Shown here: positions 8,254 through 16,654 of the stretch, piece after piece
Numbering within the stretch: position 1 is the first letter of the stretch
Layout: every line of letters begins with the position of its first letter
Assembly: GCA_028687915.1 (NCBI GenBank)
Contig: JAQTZF010000001.1
Location: 1,058,634-1,096,538 of the forward strand
From: Candidatus Daviesbacteria bacterium
GTDB taxonomy: Bacteria > Patescibacteriota > Microgenomatia > Daviesbacterales > UBA10151
Direction of reading: 5' to 3'
DNA length: 37,905 bases
Made by a program: the position numbers and the translations under genes
Notes under the pieces: generated by a model
The model's database searches: none
Seen by the model: only the letters and a program-made list of their open reading frames with translations
Told to the model about the DNA's origin: nothing

Positions 8254-9053
8254 AATACCTCCTTTGGATTATCATATACACTTACTGTAATTGAGCTATT
8301 ATTTTCACTTCCCTGCCAGCTGGCAGTATCCTGGATTTCTACCATCTGATTACTTAGATCAATATAGAGAGATTGAGTTGCATCTGCTTTAACTTCTAAA
8401 ACAGATGCTAAAAAAGGATTCATAATAAAAATGGTTTTATCTTCTATCAAAACCCGTGGGTCACCTGATTTATATTGCAAATGAATTCCATAAAACTTTT
8501 CAAAAGAAGCAATATCCTGCTCTGTTTGGTAACTATATAAATTTCCTGATTTATCATAGATAAAATCTGCTCCGGAAAATGTTAATGTTGTGCCTAGAAT
8601 TGGTAAAATACCACCATTTTTCAGGGTTATGTGGCGGTTTATACTAACAGAATTGTTAATAAACTTTGAATCATATCGAACCTGAAAATCTTTTGTCTCA
8701 TACATAATATTAGGCTGAACCAAACCAAAAAACCCTTTTAAATTATCTTTGACTGCTTCAAGATGAGATAGTTTAAAGCTGGATTTAAAATTATTTTGAT
8801 CTATATCCTGTTTCGTAATTAAACTAGACCTAATTCCCTCTTTAGAAAAAAAGTAATCATTAAAAGGAGAAATTGTATAAAAATATGGCTTATTTTGCTG
8901 ATAAAGGGCTAAACCATTCTTATAAGCAGCTATCTGCATACTCCCCACAGATTTAGCCTGGTTATCTCGAGGAACCAATACACCATATAAAAAAGACACA
9001 CCTAAAAGTACTAGCAAAAAACAAAAAAACAAACTGGTAGATAACTTTTTCAT
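8250..9053 (-). CDS. Secreted or membrane-anchored protein of unknown function
   Basis: A 267-residue protein with an N-terminal hydrophobic anchor (residues 7-28, SLFFCFLLVLLGVSFLYGVL) and an extracytoplasmic remainder rich in beta-strand patterns (YETKDFQVRYDSKFINN, ISITVSVYDN-like ending). No catalytic motif is seen. It overlaps the GT-C-like gene by four bases and is therefore its obligate operon partner, perhaps an accessory ectodomain. The ATG is preceded by a TACAAT -10-like box eight bases upstream. I do not recognise a family. Confidence 0.8.
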   Translation of the reverse strand: MKKLSTSLFFCFLLVLLGVSFLYGVLVPRDNQAKSVGSMQIAAYKNGLALYQQNKPYFYTISPFNDYFFSKEGIRSSLITKQDIDQNNFKSSFKLSHLEAVKDNLKGFFGLVQPNIMYETKDFQVRYDSKFINNSVSINRHITLKNGGILPILGTTLTFSGADFIYDKSGNLYSYQTEQDIASFEKFYGIHLQYKSGDPRVLIEDKTIFIMNPFLASVLEVKADATQSLYIDLSNQMVEIQDTASWQGSENNSSITVSVYDNPKEVL

Positions 9054-9094
9054 CCAATTTTATTGTAGCAGTTATTTAATATTCAGGCTATTTT

Positions 9095-9128
9095 AAACCA
9101 AAAAGAATCCCGCTTTCGCGGGATTCTT
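9095..9128 (-). terminator. Rho-independent terminator of the surface-protein operon
   Basis: A perfect 11-bp stem, AAGAATCCCGC with loop TTTC and GCGGGATTCTT (9103-9128). On the minus strand it is followed by a run of T. It sits about 30 bases after the stop codon of the 367-residue gene. Confidence 0.9.
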
Positions 9129-9157
9129 AAACTGATAGAATTTCTCTATCCCAAATC

Positions 9158-10261
9158 TTATCTTACCTGCTTAGCGACATCTTCAACTCTACTTCTATTC
9201 AAATTAGGGTTGAAAAATTTTCCATTCCAAGTATCAGATCCAAGTTCAAGCATACCTTCTCTTTGATTACCAGTTTGATCAACTACTGCGAAATCAATCA
9301 TTGTGATAGCATCACGGTTCAAACGAACCATAATATTATCGGTATCTGTTTTTGGAAGTCCAATATAACCATCATTTCTAGCAAATACTCTGCCATCCTT
9401 ATAAATATCCCAAACTCGGACAGTAACTGATTGCCCAGGATTATTTGTGCATTTCACAGTTACATTAGGAGCCTTATTAGGATCTCCTTCTGTTTTGTCT
9501 GCCTCGAAATTTTGGTTAACACCATAAGCTACCGTCATGTGTCCTTGTGTTTCTCCTTGTGGCAAACGGAACCAAACTTGTCCGGTTACGTTAGGTTTCA
9601 TATAAACACTAAGCTTATCTGTCTTAATAATATTTTCAGCATATGCCCAAGTATCTGAGGTTGTTTCTCCCTTACCATTAATTGGAAGTGGATAATGCCA
9701 TTCACCTGGTTTAGCTGTAATATCACCCCAACCTTTAGAATTAGAATAAGCGTTTACTTTATTCCTCATTTCATTCAAAGGATTATCTGTATCTCCTGCA
9801 GCAAACCACATTGGTACTCTATTAGGTACAAATTTAGTTTCAGGATCATCTTTAACTAATTCAGGAAATCTTGGTATCATGCGCAACATGTCTGCTTCAC
9901 TTGCAGCATCAGATGTTTTAGGTGCTTCAGTTTTAGCAGGAACTGGTGTTACATCTACTTTTTTAGGAGTAGGTGTAGCTTCAACAGGTCTTGGTGTAAC
10001 AGTAAATCTCTCCTTACCTATAACTGCTGTAAATGTAGGTGTAGGTGTTTTGAATGTTTCAGTAATAGCTGCTGCTCCTGGTTTTGATTCTTTCGTAGGA
10101 GTTGCTTCCATTCTAACAACGTTCACAGCAACATTTCTTTCGTTTCTTTCAAGATATTCTTTACCAACCATATAGACTGCTGCTGAAGTTCCAATTATTC
10201 CGCATCCACCAATTACTGCTGCTGCTGAACAACCATATAAAGCTTTTTCTTTATTATTCAT
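9158..10261 (-). CDS. Membrane-anchored surface protein with Pro-Thr stalk
   Basis: A 367-residue protein. Residues 8-33 form a small-residue-rich membrane segment (YGCSAAAVIGGCGIIGTSAA). It is followed by a Pro/Thr-rich stalk with repeated TPTP motifs (about 50-120) and a globular beta-rich domain from about 140 to the end (e.g. WHYPLPINGKG, GQVWFRLPQGE, VTVRVWDIYKDGRVF). The stalk suggests the C-terminal domain projects from the cell. It follows the LPKTG-protein gene by 23 bp in one operon. It has the best Shine-Dalgarno sequence I noticed in the window, AAGGAGGTG, five bases before the ATG. No enzymatic motif is visible and the family is unknown. Confidence 0.85.
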   Translation of the reverse strand: MNNKEKALYGCSAAAVIGGCGIIGTSAAVYMVGKEYLERNERNVAVNVVRMEATPTKESKPGAAAITETFKTPTPTFTAVIGKERFTVTPRPVEATPTPKKVDVTPVPAKTEAPKTSDAASEADMLRMIPRFPELVKDDPETKFVPNRVPMWFAAGDTDNPLNEMRNKVNAYSNSKGWGDITAKPGEWHYPLPINGKGETTSDTWAYAENIIKTDKLSVYMKPNVTGQVWFRLPQGETQGHMTVAYGVNQNFEADKTEGDPNKAPNVTVKCTNNPGQSVTVRVWDIYKDGRVFARNDGYIGLPKTDTDNIMVRLNRDAITMIDFAVVDQTGNQREGMLELGSDTWNGKFFNPNLNRSRVEDVAKQVR

Positions 10262-10266
10262 AAATT

Positions 10267-10275
10267 CACCTCCTT
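10267..10275 (-). promoter_or_regulatory. Consensus Shine-Dalgarno site
   Basis: AAGGAGGTG on the minus strand lies five bases before the ATG at 10261. It fixes that start, and shows that SD-led initiation coexists with the leaderless starts seen elsewhere in the window. Confidence 0.9.
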
Positions 10276-10284
10276 AAATTATAT

Positions 10285-10971
10285 TTAAGATTCTTTCTCA
10301 AATTCACGTCTTTGCCAAATATGTAAAGGTTTACCTTCATTTTCTTTATTAGTTTTAGAAAATCTTTTTAAACCAAATCCTGCAGGAAGAAAACCTACTA
10401 AAGACCAGGCTGCCAAAGGCAAACCTGTTTTTGGTAATTCTTCTACTGGAGCAACTTTTTTATTAATGTTTCGATTTATACAAAAAGTACTAGTATCCTG
10501 GTCCATCAGGGCACCTGTTTGGGCTTTTGCTAAGTTAACTGGACATATTACACTACTTGCACTTGCATCCACCCTAATCTTGGTCTTTAACAAAAAACTT
10601 TGGGTCTGGCTTGGTGCTAATTTATCAATTGAAAAATGAGGTTGTCCGCCTTTATCTAAGGTTCCCCCGCTAACAAAATCAAGCTGAGATGGTAATTGAT
10701 CTGTAACATCAATTGAATTTAAATCTACGTCCCCTGTATTTTTAACTTCTATTCTAAAATCAACTGTTTGATCAGGAATAAATGAAAATTGGTTCTGAGT
10801 TAAATTATCAACAAATTGTTGAGTTTGAGGATTAAATATTGTTTTATTAATAGAAATATTAAAGGTTGGTGTTGGAGTTGGTGGTAAATATTGAGCGAAA
10901 ACAGGTGAAACAGCCAAGAAGCTAATCAAGGTTAAAGATGTTCCGATAACGGCAAAAGAGGTGTTTTTCAT
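10285..10971 (-). CDS. LPxTG-type cell-surface protein with DUF11-like domain
   Basis: A 228-residue protein starting at the ATG at 10971. The ORF track's start at 11013 is a TTG that forms part of the -35 box of its promoter. Residues 1-27 are a signal peptide (KNTSFAVIGTSLTLISFLAV, ending PVFAQ). A short Pro-Thr segment precedes a DUF11/conserved-repeat-like beta domain, recognised from VDFRIEVKNTGDVDLNSIDV and DQLPSQLDFVSGG. Near the C-terminus LPKTG is followed by a hydrophobic stretch and KRFSK, a sortase sorting signal. The tail after the membrane segment is about 30 residues, longer than usual. No sortase gene is in the window. It is the first gene of an operon with the 367-residue protein. 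Confidence 0.85.
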   Translation of the reverse strand: MKNTSFAVIGTSLTLISFLAVSPVFAQYLPPTPTPTFNISINKTIFNPQTQQFVDNLTQNQFSFIPDQTVDFRIEVKNTGDVDLNSIDVTDQLPSQLDFVSGGTLDKGGQPHFSIDKLAPSQTQSFLLKTKIRVDASASSVICPVNLAKAQTGALMDQDTSTFCINRNINKKVAPVEELPKTGLPLAAWSLVGFLPAGFGLKRFSKTNKENEGKPLHIWQRREFEKES

Positions 10972-10984
10972 AAGTTGCAAGTGA

Positions 10985-11013
10985 ATAATACTATAAGATA
11001 ATGAATTTGTCAA
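10985..11013 (-). promoter_or_regulatory. Promoter of the LPKTG-protein operon
   Basis: TTGACA (11008-11013), a 17-bp spacer, and TATTAT (10985-10990) on the minus strand. The -10 ends 13 bases before the ATG at 10971, so the leader would be about seven bases. Confidence 0.75.
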
Positions 11014-11690
11014 GTTCCAAAATATAAATTGATCTTATTTTGCCCAGAATTCCAAACTATATTGGAAACTTGTCCCTGCCCAAGACAAGTTCCCAATACA
11101 ATCAAGAATCCTCCCAAGACAGAACACAATAAGTACCCAAAACCCTTATCTGTGCCACAAAATGGCCTCTTGACAAGACCGGACTTTTATGAAAATGTAG
11201 TAGATGAAATATAATTTCTACTGCTTAGAAATTATGTTCTCGAAATTAATAAAGGGCATTGCTATTCGAGTCCGTCTGCGGTAGTAATGCTCTTTTTATT
11301 GTTGCAAAACATCAAGCTTTGCTTATTGGTTAAAAATCTCTTTTCAACCCTACCTCTCTACATTTTCAGTTATTAAAGTTCTTAACCTCTAACCATTAAT
11401 ATAAGACCCTGATTACCCATTAATTGCTTTACCTGATCCGTTAAAGGATTAATCTTCATGCGATTTATTTTTCTCAAACCTAATTTTTTTGATTTAAAAG
11501 TTATCATTGGGGCTATCATAGTACAGCAAAAATTATTTGTCAAGATAACTGAATCCTATAGCTTTATTTAGTTAAAATAATGATAGGCTTGTAGTAATAT
11601 TAAGAGGATACGATGATACGATTAGGTTAATACAACAATCTAATCTGGAGGATACTTTTTTGATTTCCACCGAAATTTCAGGGTGTGGAT
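11014..11690. other. Non-coding region with three hairpins
   Basis: No convincing gene lies here; the 61-residue track ORF starts at a TTG and has no coding signs. What it holds is structure. A 15-bp stem with one mismatch lies at 11060-11098 (arms TATTGGAAACTTGTC and GACAAGTTCCCAATA). A perfect ten-bp stem with a five-base loop lies at 11211-11235 (ATAATTTCTA, CTGCT, TAGAAATTAT). A terminator-like stem lies at 11253-11293. Together they could be a plus-strand small RNA of roughly 240 bases, but I find no good promoter for it. From 11300 to 11680 I see only AT-rich sequence. Confidence 0.4.
11253..11298 (+). terminator. Terminator-like hairpin with U-tract
   Basis: AGGGCATTGCTA pairs with TAGTAATGCTCT (12 bp including two G-U pairs) around a 17-base loop that contains a small CCG/CGG stem. 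TTTTATT follows. There is no plus-strand gene upstream, so if real it ends a small RNA. Confidence 0.5.
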
Positions 11691-11702
11691 AAGTCCTTAT
11701 AT

Positions 11703-12027
11703 GCGTCTTTGGTGGCAAAGACGCCCAAAGCCACTTTGACGGGAAGTGTTACTTCTGAAATGACGGGTCCTGTCGCTACGGTATCTCAGGTGCGTCCTCG
11801 TTCGCTTCGCTCACTTGCGGTCGACTCCCGAGACCTCTCCTCCGCGCCACCCGTCATTTTTATTTTTTTTGCCCGCTTGGAATAAGGGCGTCAAACGAGG
11901 AAGTTTTTGACTGCAGGGGGAGGTCCGAACGCTTTCGGAGGGGGTAAACTTTCCCCCGCAAAGCAAAAACTGACGAGTAGTCCGACTTCCGCGGGCAGAG
12001 TTTTGGTACTTTTGCGGCCAAAAGTAC
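11703..12027 (+). mobile_element. GC-rich structured element, copy A (MITE-like, non-coding)
   Basis: A GC-rich island in AT-rich surroundings. It begins with a perfect hairpin, GCGTCTTTG-GTGG-CAAAGACGC (11703-11724), and ends with another, GTACTTTTG-CGGC-CAAAAGTAC (12006-12027). Between them lie the 98-bp core at 11760-11857 and a nested fold closed by GCCCGC/GCGGGC (11871-11876 with 11991-11996) that encloses TCCGAA/TTCGGA and GGGGG/CCCCC stems. The same layout is found inverted at 27890-28234. The short ORFs inside (66, 62 and 72 residues) have no coding features. Mobility, like that of palindrome-bounded elements moved by Y1 transposases, is inferred; no transposase is nearby. Confidence 0.55.
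11760..11857 (+). repeat. 98-bp core repeat, copy A
   Basis: Bounded by the inverted ends ATGACGGGT and ACCCGTCAT. It is identical to the reverse complement of 28079-28176 except for three substitutions. Confidence 0.97.
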
Positions 12028-12063
12028 ATAATAAAAAAGATTCTTTCCTTAAAATGACAATAA

Positions 12064-12092
12064 ATGACAAAATGCTAGCCTGGGGTTACAAT
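12064..12092 (+). promoter_or_regulatory. Promoter of the PIN-TRAM gene
   Basis: ATGACA (12064-12069), a 17-bp spacer, and TACAAT (12087-12092). The ATG at 12105 is 12 bases downstream, giving a leader of about six bases. Confidence 0.5.
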
Positions 12093-12104
12093 TAAATAGA
12101 TCAA

Positions 12105-13055
12105 ATGAAAAAATCACATCTTTGGGCTGCTGCAGTTTTTGCAACAATTTTTGCCATCATAGGTATCTATCTGGCTGGAATATTTGACCTTCCCTATCCT
12201 TTCACCTTAAACACAACTCGTTTAGTTTATGCTGTATTAGGGGTTCTACTCTCAATTTTATTCTTCTCTAGATTCACTTCCTGGGTAGTAAAAACTACTG
12301 CCAGACTTGCCATGTTAGCTGTAGAGACTCTGGCTTTAGAAATAAGCAAACAGTTTACTACCCATAACCCATTTACCTCTTCAGATATGAATAGTGAATC
12401 AATATCACCAGAAGGATTAGCTAAATTAAAACAGCAGCTTTCAGGTGGGACTATATTAGATACTTCAAGTCTAATCGACGGAAGATTGGTTGATGTTGCC
12501 AAAAGCGGGTTTTTATCTGGTTTACTCTTAATTCCTGATTTTGTATTACGAGAACTACAACAGGTGGCTGATTCCGGAGACAGTATAAAAAGAGCCAGAG
12601 GAAGAAGAGGGTTTGAGATTATCAATGATCTAAAAAAGATTAAGCACATTAAGCTCGAGGTATGGGACAAGAAGCCTTTAGATAAATTTAGCAAAACTAA
12701 GCAAGATATCGCTGTTGACGATCGCCTGGTTAACCTGGCAAAAACTCTTAATAGTAAGTTATTAACTTGTGATTACAATTTAAATCAGGTAGCTAAATTG
12801 CGTGGTGTCACAGTTTTAAATATTAATGACCTCATAAATGCTCTTAAGGTACTGCCTATTCCAGGAGAAACATTACAAGTCAAAGTAGCTCATCCAGGCA
12901 AGGAAAAAGATCAAATGGTAGGTTATTTGGCAGATGGCACCATGGTAATAGCAAAAGGAATGGTCAAAAAGCCGGATAGTGAAATTGAAGTAAAAATAAA
13001 TAAAGTAATTCAGGGCTCTGCCGGAAGAATCTTATTTGGCAGAGTTGCAGACTAG
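12105..13055 (+). CDS. Membrane-anchored PIN-TRAM domain protein (YacL type)
   Basis: A 316-residue protein with two N-terminal membrane segments (about 8-27 and 38-57), a PIN nuclease-fold domain (about 114-240) and a C-terminal TRAM domain (about 252-316), the layout of Bacillus YacL. The PIN acidic residues are in place: ILDTSSLIDGR, VLRELQQVAD, VDDRLVNLA and LLTCDYN. The basic stretch KRARGRRGFEIIN is typical of this subgroup. PIN domains cleave single-stranded RNA with Mg2+, and TRAM binds RNA, so a membrane-tethered ribonuclease is likely; its targets are unknown. It is convergent with the histidine kinase gene, with three bases between the two stops. Confidence 0.93.
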   Translation: MKKSHLWAAAVFATIFAIIGIYLAGIFDLPYPFTLNTTRLVYAVLGVLLSILFFSRFTSWVVKTTARLAMLAVETLALEISKQFTTHNPFTSSDMNSESISPEGLAKLKQQLSGGTILDTSSLIDGRLVDVAKSGFLSGLLLIPDFVLRELQQVADSGDSIKRARGRRGFEIINDLKKIKHIKLEVWDKKPLDKFSKTKQDIAVDDRLVNLAKTLNSKLLTCDYNLNQVAKLRGVTVLNINDLINALKVLPIPGETLQVKVAHPGKEKDQMVGYLADGTMVIAKGMVKKPDSEIEVKINKVIQGSAGRILFGRVAD

Positions 13056-13058
13056 AAA

Positions 13059-14714
13059 CTACTTTAATGGCAGTGTAAAAGCAAAAGTTGATCCAAGACC
13101 AAGACCTTTAGAACTACCCCAAATTTTGCCATTGTGGGCCTCTATAATCCCCTTAGCAACCACCAAACCAAGTCCTGTGCCAGTACGTGCTCCACTCTTT
13201 CCTTTACCAAATTGTTCAAACTTAGAAAAGAGTTTAGAAATATCCTCAGTTTGCATCCCATCGCCAGTATCAGTCACAGAAATCTGCAATTTATCATCTG
13301 TTAACTCAACCTTTATAGTAACTTTTCCCTTATCTGTATATTTAATAGCATTGGATAACAGATTATCTAAAGCCTGCCCAATCCTCTTTCTGTCAAAATC
13401 AAATTTAGGTAAGCTGGGGGATATTTCAGAAATAAGCTGTATACCTTTTTGATCAGTTAAATTTTTAAACATAGTCATTTTTTCTGTAATTAGAGAAGCT
13501 AAATCATCCTCTTTTTTAACTATTTCAAATTTACCTGCTTCTATTTTAGCCACATCAAGTAAGTCATTTACCAAATCCAACATATTGCCTGCTGTGCTTT
13601 TAATTACACCAATTGTGGCTACAATATCTTTAATAGGTAAGGTTTTAATATCCGTCATAATTTCTGACACACCATAAGAAATTGTGGTTAAAGGTGTTCG
13701 CAGTTCATGCACCATCATGGCAGTAAAATCATCCCTCATTTTTGTTAACTTTCTGGCTTCTGTGACATCTCTAAATACAACCGCAGCACCTAATAAATAG
13801 CTATACTGATCTATTACAGGCTCCACAGTAATCTGAATATATTTTTGATTAAATTGCACCTCCGGCAAAACTACAACATTTTTATGAAGCAATGCTTGCT
13901 TGATTGAATATTCCAGGTCTACTTTCAACCCTACTCCGGCAATGATCTCCATTAAGCTATCCACTTTTTTAACCCCCAAAATACCCCCTAAAGCAGGATT
14001 AGCCACAGTCATCCTGAATGATGGATCAATCATGGCAATACCATCAGTTAAAGACATAATCATGGCTGATAACCTTCGCTTTTCATTTTCTACTACTGAA
14101 GAAAGCTTACTGGCTGAAGCAGATACCTGACTTAAAATGGTATATAAGATCTTTGTATCTTCATCTTTATATAAATCCGGAGCCACAGCAGAAATATTTA
14201 TTAAAGCAGAAAGCTCATTTCCAATCGTCATTGGTAAATTAAAAGATGATCCAATCTTATCTGCCCCATTTAGATCTAAACCTCCGGAAATTGTTTCATC
14301 AATTAAACCAGCAGTTATTTTCTTGCCTGACATAGTGGAAAATGATGTAGTAAGATCTTGTTTCACGTTATCTATAAATTTTTGGGAAACACCTTCTACA
14401 GCATGAATTTTTAAAAGAGTCCTGCCTTCTGAACCCATCATAATATAGCTAACTGTGGCATAGCTAACCAGTCCAGATAAAGAATCAGTTATTATCTCTA
14501 AAATTTGTCTCAAATCCAAAGAATAACCAGCACGTTCTGATAAAGATCGCAGTACCGCCAGCTCAAAGACCTGATGTTTTAATCGCTTCTCTCTATCCTC
14601 CATCTCAAACTCATGCAATTTGGTGTGTTTTTTGAATCTAGCAAGATAAACAAAAAAAAGGGAAATAAAAATAGAATTTCCAAAAAGAAATAATCCTAGG
14701 GCAATTGGATCCAT
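13059..14714 (-). CDS. Sensor histidine kinase with GAF-like and PAS domains
   Basis: A histidine kinase of 551 residues from the ATG at 14714; the track starts five codons earlier at a GTG, which is also possible. One membrane segment at the N-terminus (IALGLFLFGNSIFISLFFVYL) leaves a cytoplasmic sensor: a GAF-like region (about 50-205), then a PAS domain (about 215-320). The HisKA phospho-acceptor is the His in MMVHELRTPLTTISYG (residue 336). The ATPase domain shows the N box DNLLSNAIKYTDKG, the G1 box DTGDGM and the G2 box GTGLGLVVAKGII, so it should be active. It lies six bases after the response regulator gene in one operon, so the two are probable partners. The signal is unknown. Confidence 0.95.
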   Translation of the reverse strand: MDPIALGLFLFGNSIFISLFFVYLARFKKHTKLHEFEMEDREKRLKHQVFELAVLRSLSERAGYSLDLRQILEIITDSLSGLVSYATVSYIMMGSEGRTLLKIHAVEGVSQKFIDNVKQDLTTSFSTMSGKKITAGLIDETISGGLDLNGADKIGSSFNLPMTIGNELSALINISAVAPDLYKDEDTKILYTILSQVSASASKLSSVVENEKRRLSAMIMSLTDGIAMIDPSFRMTVANPALGGILGVKKVDSLMEIIAGVGLKVDLEYSIKQALLHKNVVVLPEVQFNQKYIQITVEPVIDQYSYLLGAAVVFRDVTEARKLTKMRDDFTAMMVHELRTPLTTISYGVSEIMTDIKTLPIKDIVATIGVIKSTAGNMLDLVNDLLDVAKIEAGKFEIVKKEDDLASLITEKMTMFKNLTDQKGIQLISEISPSLPKFDFDRKRIGQALDNLLSNAIKYTDKGKVTIKVELTDDKLQISVTDTGDGMQTEDISKLFSKFEQFGKGKSGARTGTGLGLVVAKGIIEAHNGKIWGSSKGLGLGSTFAFTLPLK

Positions 14715-14735
14715 ATTATTAGTGTACACTACAGA

Positions 14736-15110
14736 TTAAGGAGTACCAAGTATTTGTTTAATCCTGGCTACCATTTGAGCTGGAACTACTTGGTATTTAA
14801 TTAAAATATCCAAAACACCTAAGGATTTCAGCTTGTCATTGTTCAAATCTTCAACATAATTAGTCATCAACACTACTGGTAAATCTTTTAAGGTTGGGTC
14901 AGTCCTCATTTGAGTTAAAAAGTCTACTAAATCACCATCAGGAAGCAGATAATCAGTCAAAACAATATCAAAATTTGATCCTGACATTAATTTTTGTTTA
15001 GCTTCAGTTAGGGTAAAAGCCTGATCAACTTCAAAACCTTCCACTTTAAATCTTATGGCAACAAGATCAGACATCGCCTTCTCGTCTTCAATTATAAGTA
15101 TCTTTGCCAT
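14736..15110 (-). CDS. Single-domain response regulator receiver (CheY-like)
   Basis: A 124-residue receiver domain with no output domain. The acidic pocket is IIEDEKAMSD (Glu8, Asp9), the phospho-acceptor is Asp53 in DIVLTDYLLPDG, the switch Thr is in VVLMTNY, and the conserved Lys is in DILIKYQ. It therefore should be phosphorylated by the kinase encoded downstream and act by protein-protein contact. The ATG shares one base with the TAA of the upstream LytR_C gene (TAATG), and the kinase gene follows by six bases. The three-gene operon suggests an envelope-linked signalling unit. Confidence 0.95.
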   Translation of the reverse strand: MAKILIIEDEKAMSDLVAIRFKVEGFEVDQAFTLTEAKQKLMSGSNFDIVLTDYLLPDGDLVDFLTQMRTDPTLKDLPVVLMTNYVEDLNNDKLKSLGVLDILIKYQVVPAQMVARIKQILGTP

Positions 15111-16537
15111 TATTTTTTACCAATTACAAATTCCAGATCTGCTTTATCAGTAGAGCTTAGTATAACAGCAGAAGGAGTAGTTTCATATCCACTAACATCT
15201 TTTATCAAAGTCTGAATTATTTCATCTATTCCTACTTTACCCCTAACATAGCTTTGAGCAACAGCAGATGAGGTAGCATTACCTGTTCGATCAATAAGCC
15301 AGCCTTTTTCTTTTAATTGATCAGCCAATAAACCTGCTGCCCCACTTTTAGGAGTTCCATTTAGAACTCTGACTGTATATTTTGATCTGTCTATTGCCAC
15401 AGTTGGGGTTGGAGTGGGAGTTTCTGTTGGTGTTATGGCAACTTCTTGTTTTTGTGGTGGATTTATAATTGATAATATATTTTCTCTGTAAAAGAATATC
15501 AAACCAATCATAATAATTAAAATTAGAACAGGTATAGCTACAGCCATTTTCGAGCCACCTTTTTGAGTTGAAGCTGGCTGTGAATCAGGAGACATAAGCG
15601 GTTGATTATAGGAAGAAGCATTTCGAACTGGTTCCTCTGCCAAAAGTGTATCAGGATTTTCTCTTTCACCTCCGGCGTCTTCCAACTCATCCAGCCTTTT
15701 TTCTACTTCAGTTGATACATTACTTGTGCTAATAAAATGTTCCACGCTTAATCCAAAATTCATCTTTGCTGAATCTATTAAGGAGGTAATATTTGCTTCC
15801 AGATTATCTAAGTTTGATTCTATTTTAGCTAAGGCATGCCCGTGTTGAGATAATATTAATTCAAGGCAACAACCTGGATTTAAGTGATCCTGAATTTGAT
15901 CAATAATAATCACCGGGTTGCTTGACTTATTTTTAGATGCAACAAGTTCAGCATTTGGAATATCATCGGCAGTTTTTCTTAATTCCTTAGGATAGGCAAA
16001 ATATTGCATTAATCCTCCCCCAATGGGCTGGCTAAAAACATCTAATTCTTCTTTATCAACCTGCCATTCAGGCTGTTCTCCTGCCTTAACTGTTTGGAGA
16101 TAATATGTTTTAGGTTCAATATCAGAAGAATTTATATGTTCTGTGGTTCTGATATTTCTATAAAGAGTTCCTATTGGTTTTTCCTGACTGTCAGTATCTT
16201 CAGCCTTATCTTCAGCATAATCTGTGCTTGTACGCTCTTGTTCATTTTTTGGCAATTCTTCTTTGGGTTCTTCTATGATATCTTCTTCCGGAGGTTGTGG
16301 CTCTACTAATATTTCTTCCTCCTCTTCCTCAGATTCTTCATCAGATTCCTCTTCATCTAATAAATCCTCATCATCTAAGGGATCTTCCTCATCCTCTTTT
16401 GATTCCTCTACTTTATGAATCTTTTTTTCATCCTCTTCATCATCTGATCTATCCTGACCAGGGGCAACATGATAGGAAACTTTTACAGGGCCATCATCTT
16501 TGGTGTCCTCTGAATCATCGGGCAGATTATTACTCAT
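15110..16537 (-). CDS. Membrane protein with acidic N-terminus and C-terminal LytR_C domain
   Basis: A 475-residue protein from the ATG at 16537. The track's TTG start at 16573 lies in the -35 box. Residues 1-110 are extremely acidic (Asp/Glu runs). A globular or helical middle follows to about 300, then a single membrane span (MAVAIPVLILIIMIGLIFFY, near 330), a Pro-Thr linker, and a LytR_C-like domain at the end (YTVRVLNGTPKSGAAGLLAD). The acidic part is cytoplasmic and LytR_C faces outward. LytR_C domains are found in envelope proteins related to LytR-CpsA-Psr; this protein has no LCP catalytic domain. It is the first gene of the operon with the response regulator and histidine kinase. Confidence 0.85.
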   Translation of the reverse strand: MSNNLPDDSEDTKDDGPVKVSYHVAPGQDRSDDEEDEKKIHKVEESKEDEEDPLDDEDLLDEEESDEESEEEEEEILVEPQPPEEDIIEEPKEELPKNEQERTSTDYAEDKAEDTDSQEKPIGTLYRNIRTTEHINSSDIEPKTYYLQTVKAGEQPEWQVDKEELDVFSQPIGGGLMQYFAYPKELRKTADDIPNAELVASKNKSSNPVIIIDQIQDHLNPGCCLELILSQHGHALAKIESNLDNLEANITSLIDSAKMNFGLSVEHFISTSNVSTEVEKRLDELEDAGGERENPDTLLAEEPVRNASSYNQPLMSPDSQPASTQKGGSKMAVAIPVLILIIMIGLIFFYRENILSIINPPQKQEVAITPTETPTPTPTVAIDRSKYTVRVLNGTPKSGAAGLLADQLKEKGWLIDRTGNATSSAVAQSYVRGKVGIDEIIQTLIKDVSGYETTPSAVILSSTDKADLEFVIGKK

Positions 16538-16543
16538 ACCATT

Positions 16544-16573
16544 ACTATACCATAGTGTTTTTTGTTTTTTCAA
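16544..16573 (-). promoter_or_regulatory. Promoter of the LytR_C-regulator-kinase operon
   Basis: TTGAAA (16568-16573), an 18-bp spacer, and TATAGT (16544-16549) on the minus strand. The -10 ends six bases before the ATG at 16537, predicting a leaderless transcript. Confidence 0.7.
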
Positions 16574-16654
16574 TAATTTTTACCACATCAATAATCTTAT
16601 TATTAATCCCGAAGTAAAACCCGAATGTTTAGCACAATCGCGCAATTTAGGTAG

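Noticed and set aside
10972-11013. TTG start of the LPKTG protein
   Set aside because: The TTG is the first half of a consensus TTGACA -35 box, and a clean signal peptide begins at the ATG at 10971.
11264-11280. tRNA (TTCGAGTCC motif)
   Set aside because: There is no T-stem, anticodon arm or D arm, and the surrounding stem is a short terminator-like hairpin.
11685-11885. Small genes inside the GC-rich elements (66- and 61-residue ORFs with matching MTGPVA.VSQVRPRS)
   Set aside because: The match only reflects the 98-bp DNA repeat. There are no start signals, the flanking parts of the ORFs differ, and the DNA is dominated by inverted repeats.
16538-16573. TTG start of the LytR_C protein
   Set aside because: The TTG lies in the TTGAAA -35 box of a promoter whose -10 is six bases before the ATG at 16537.
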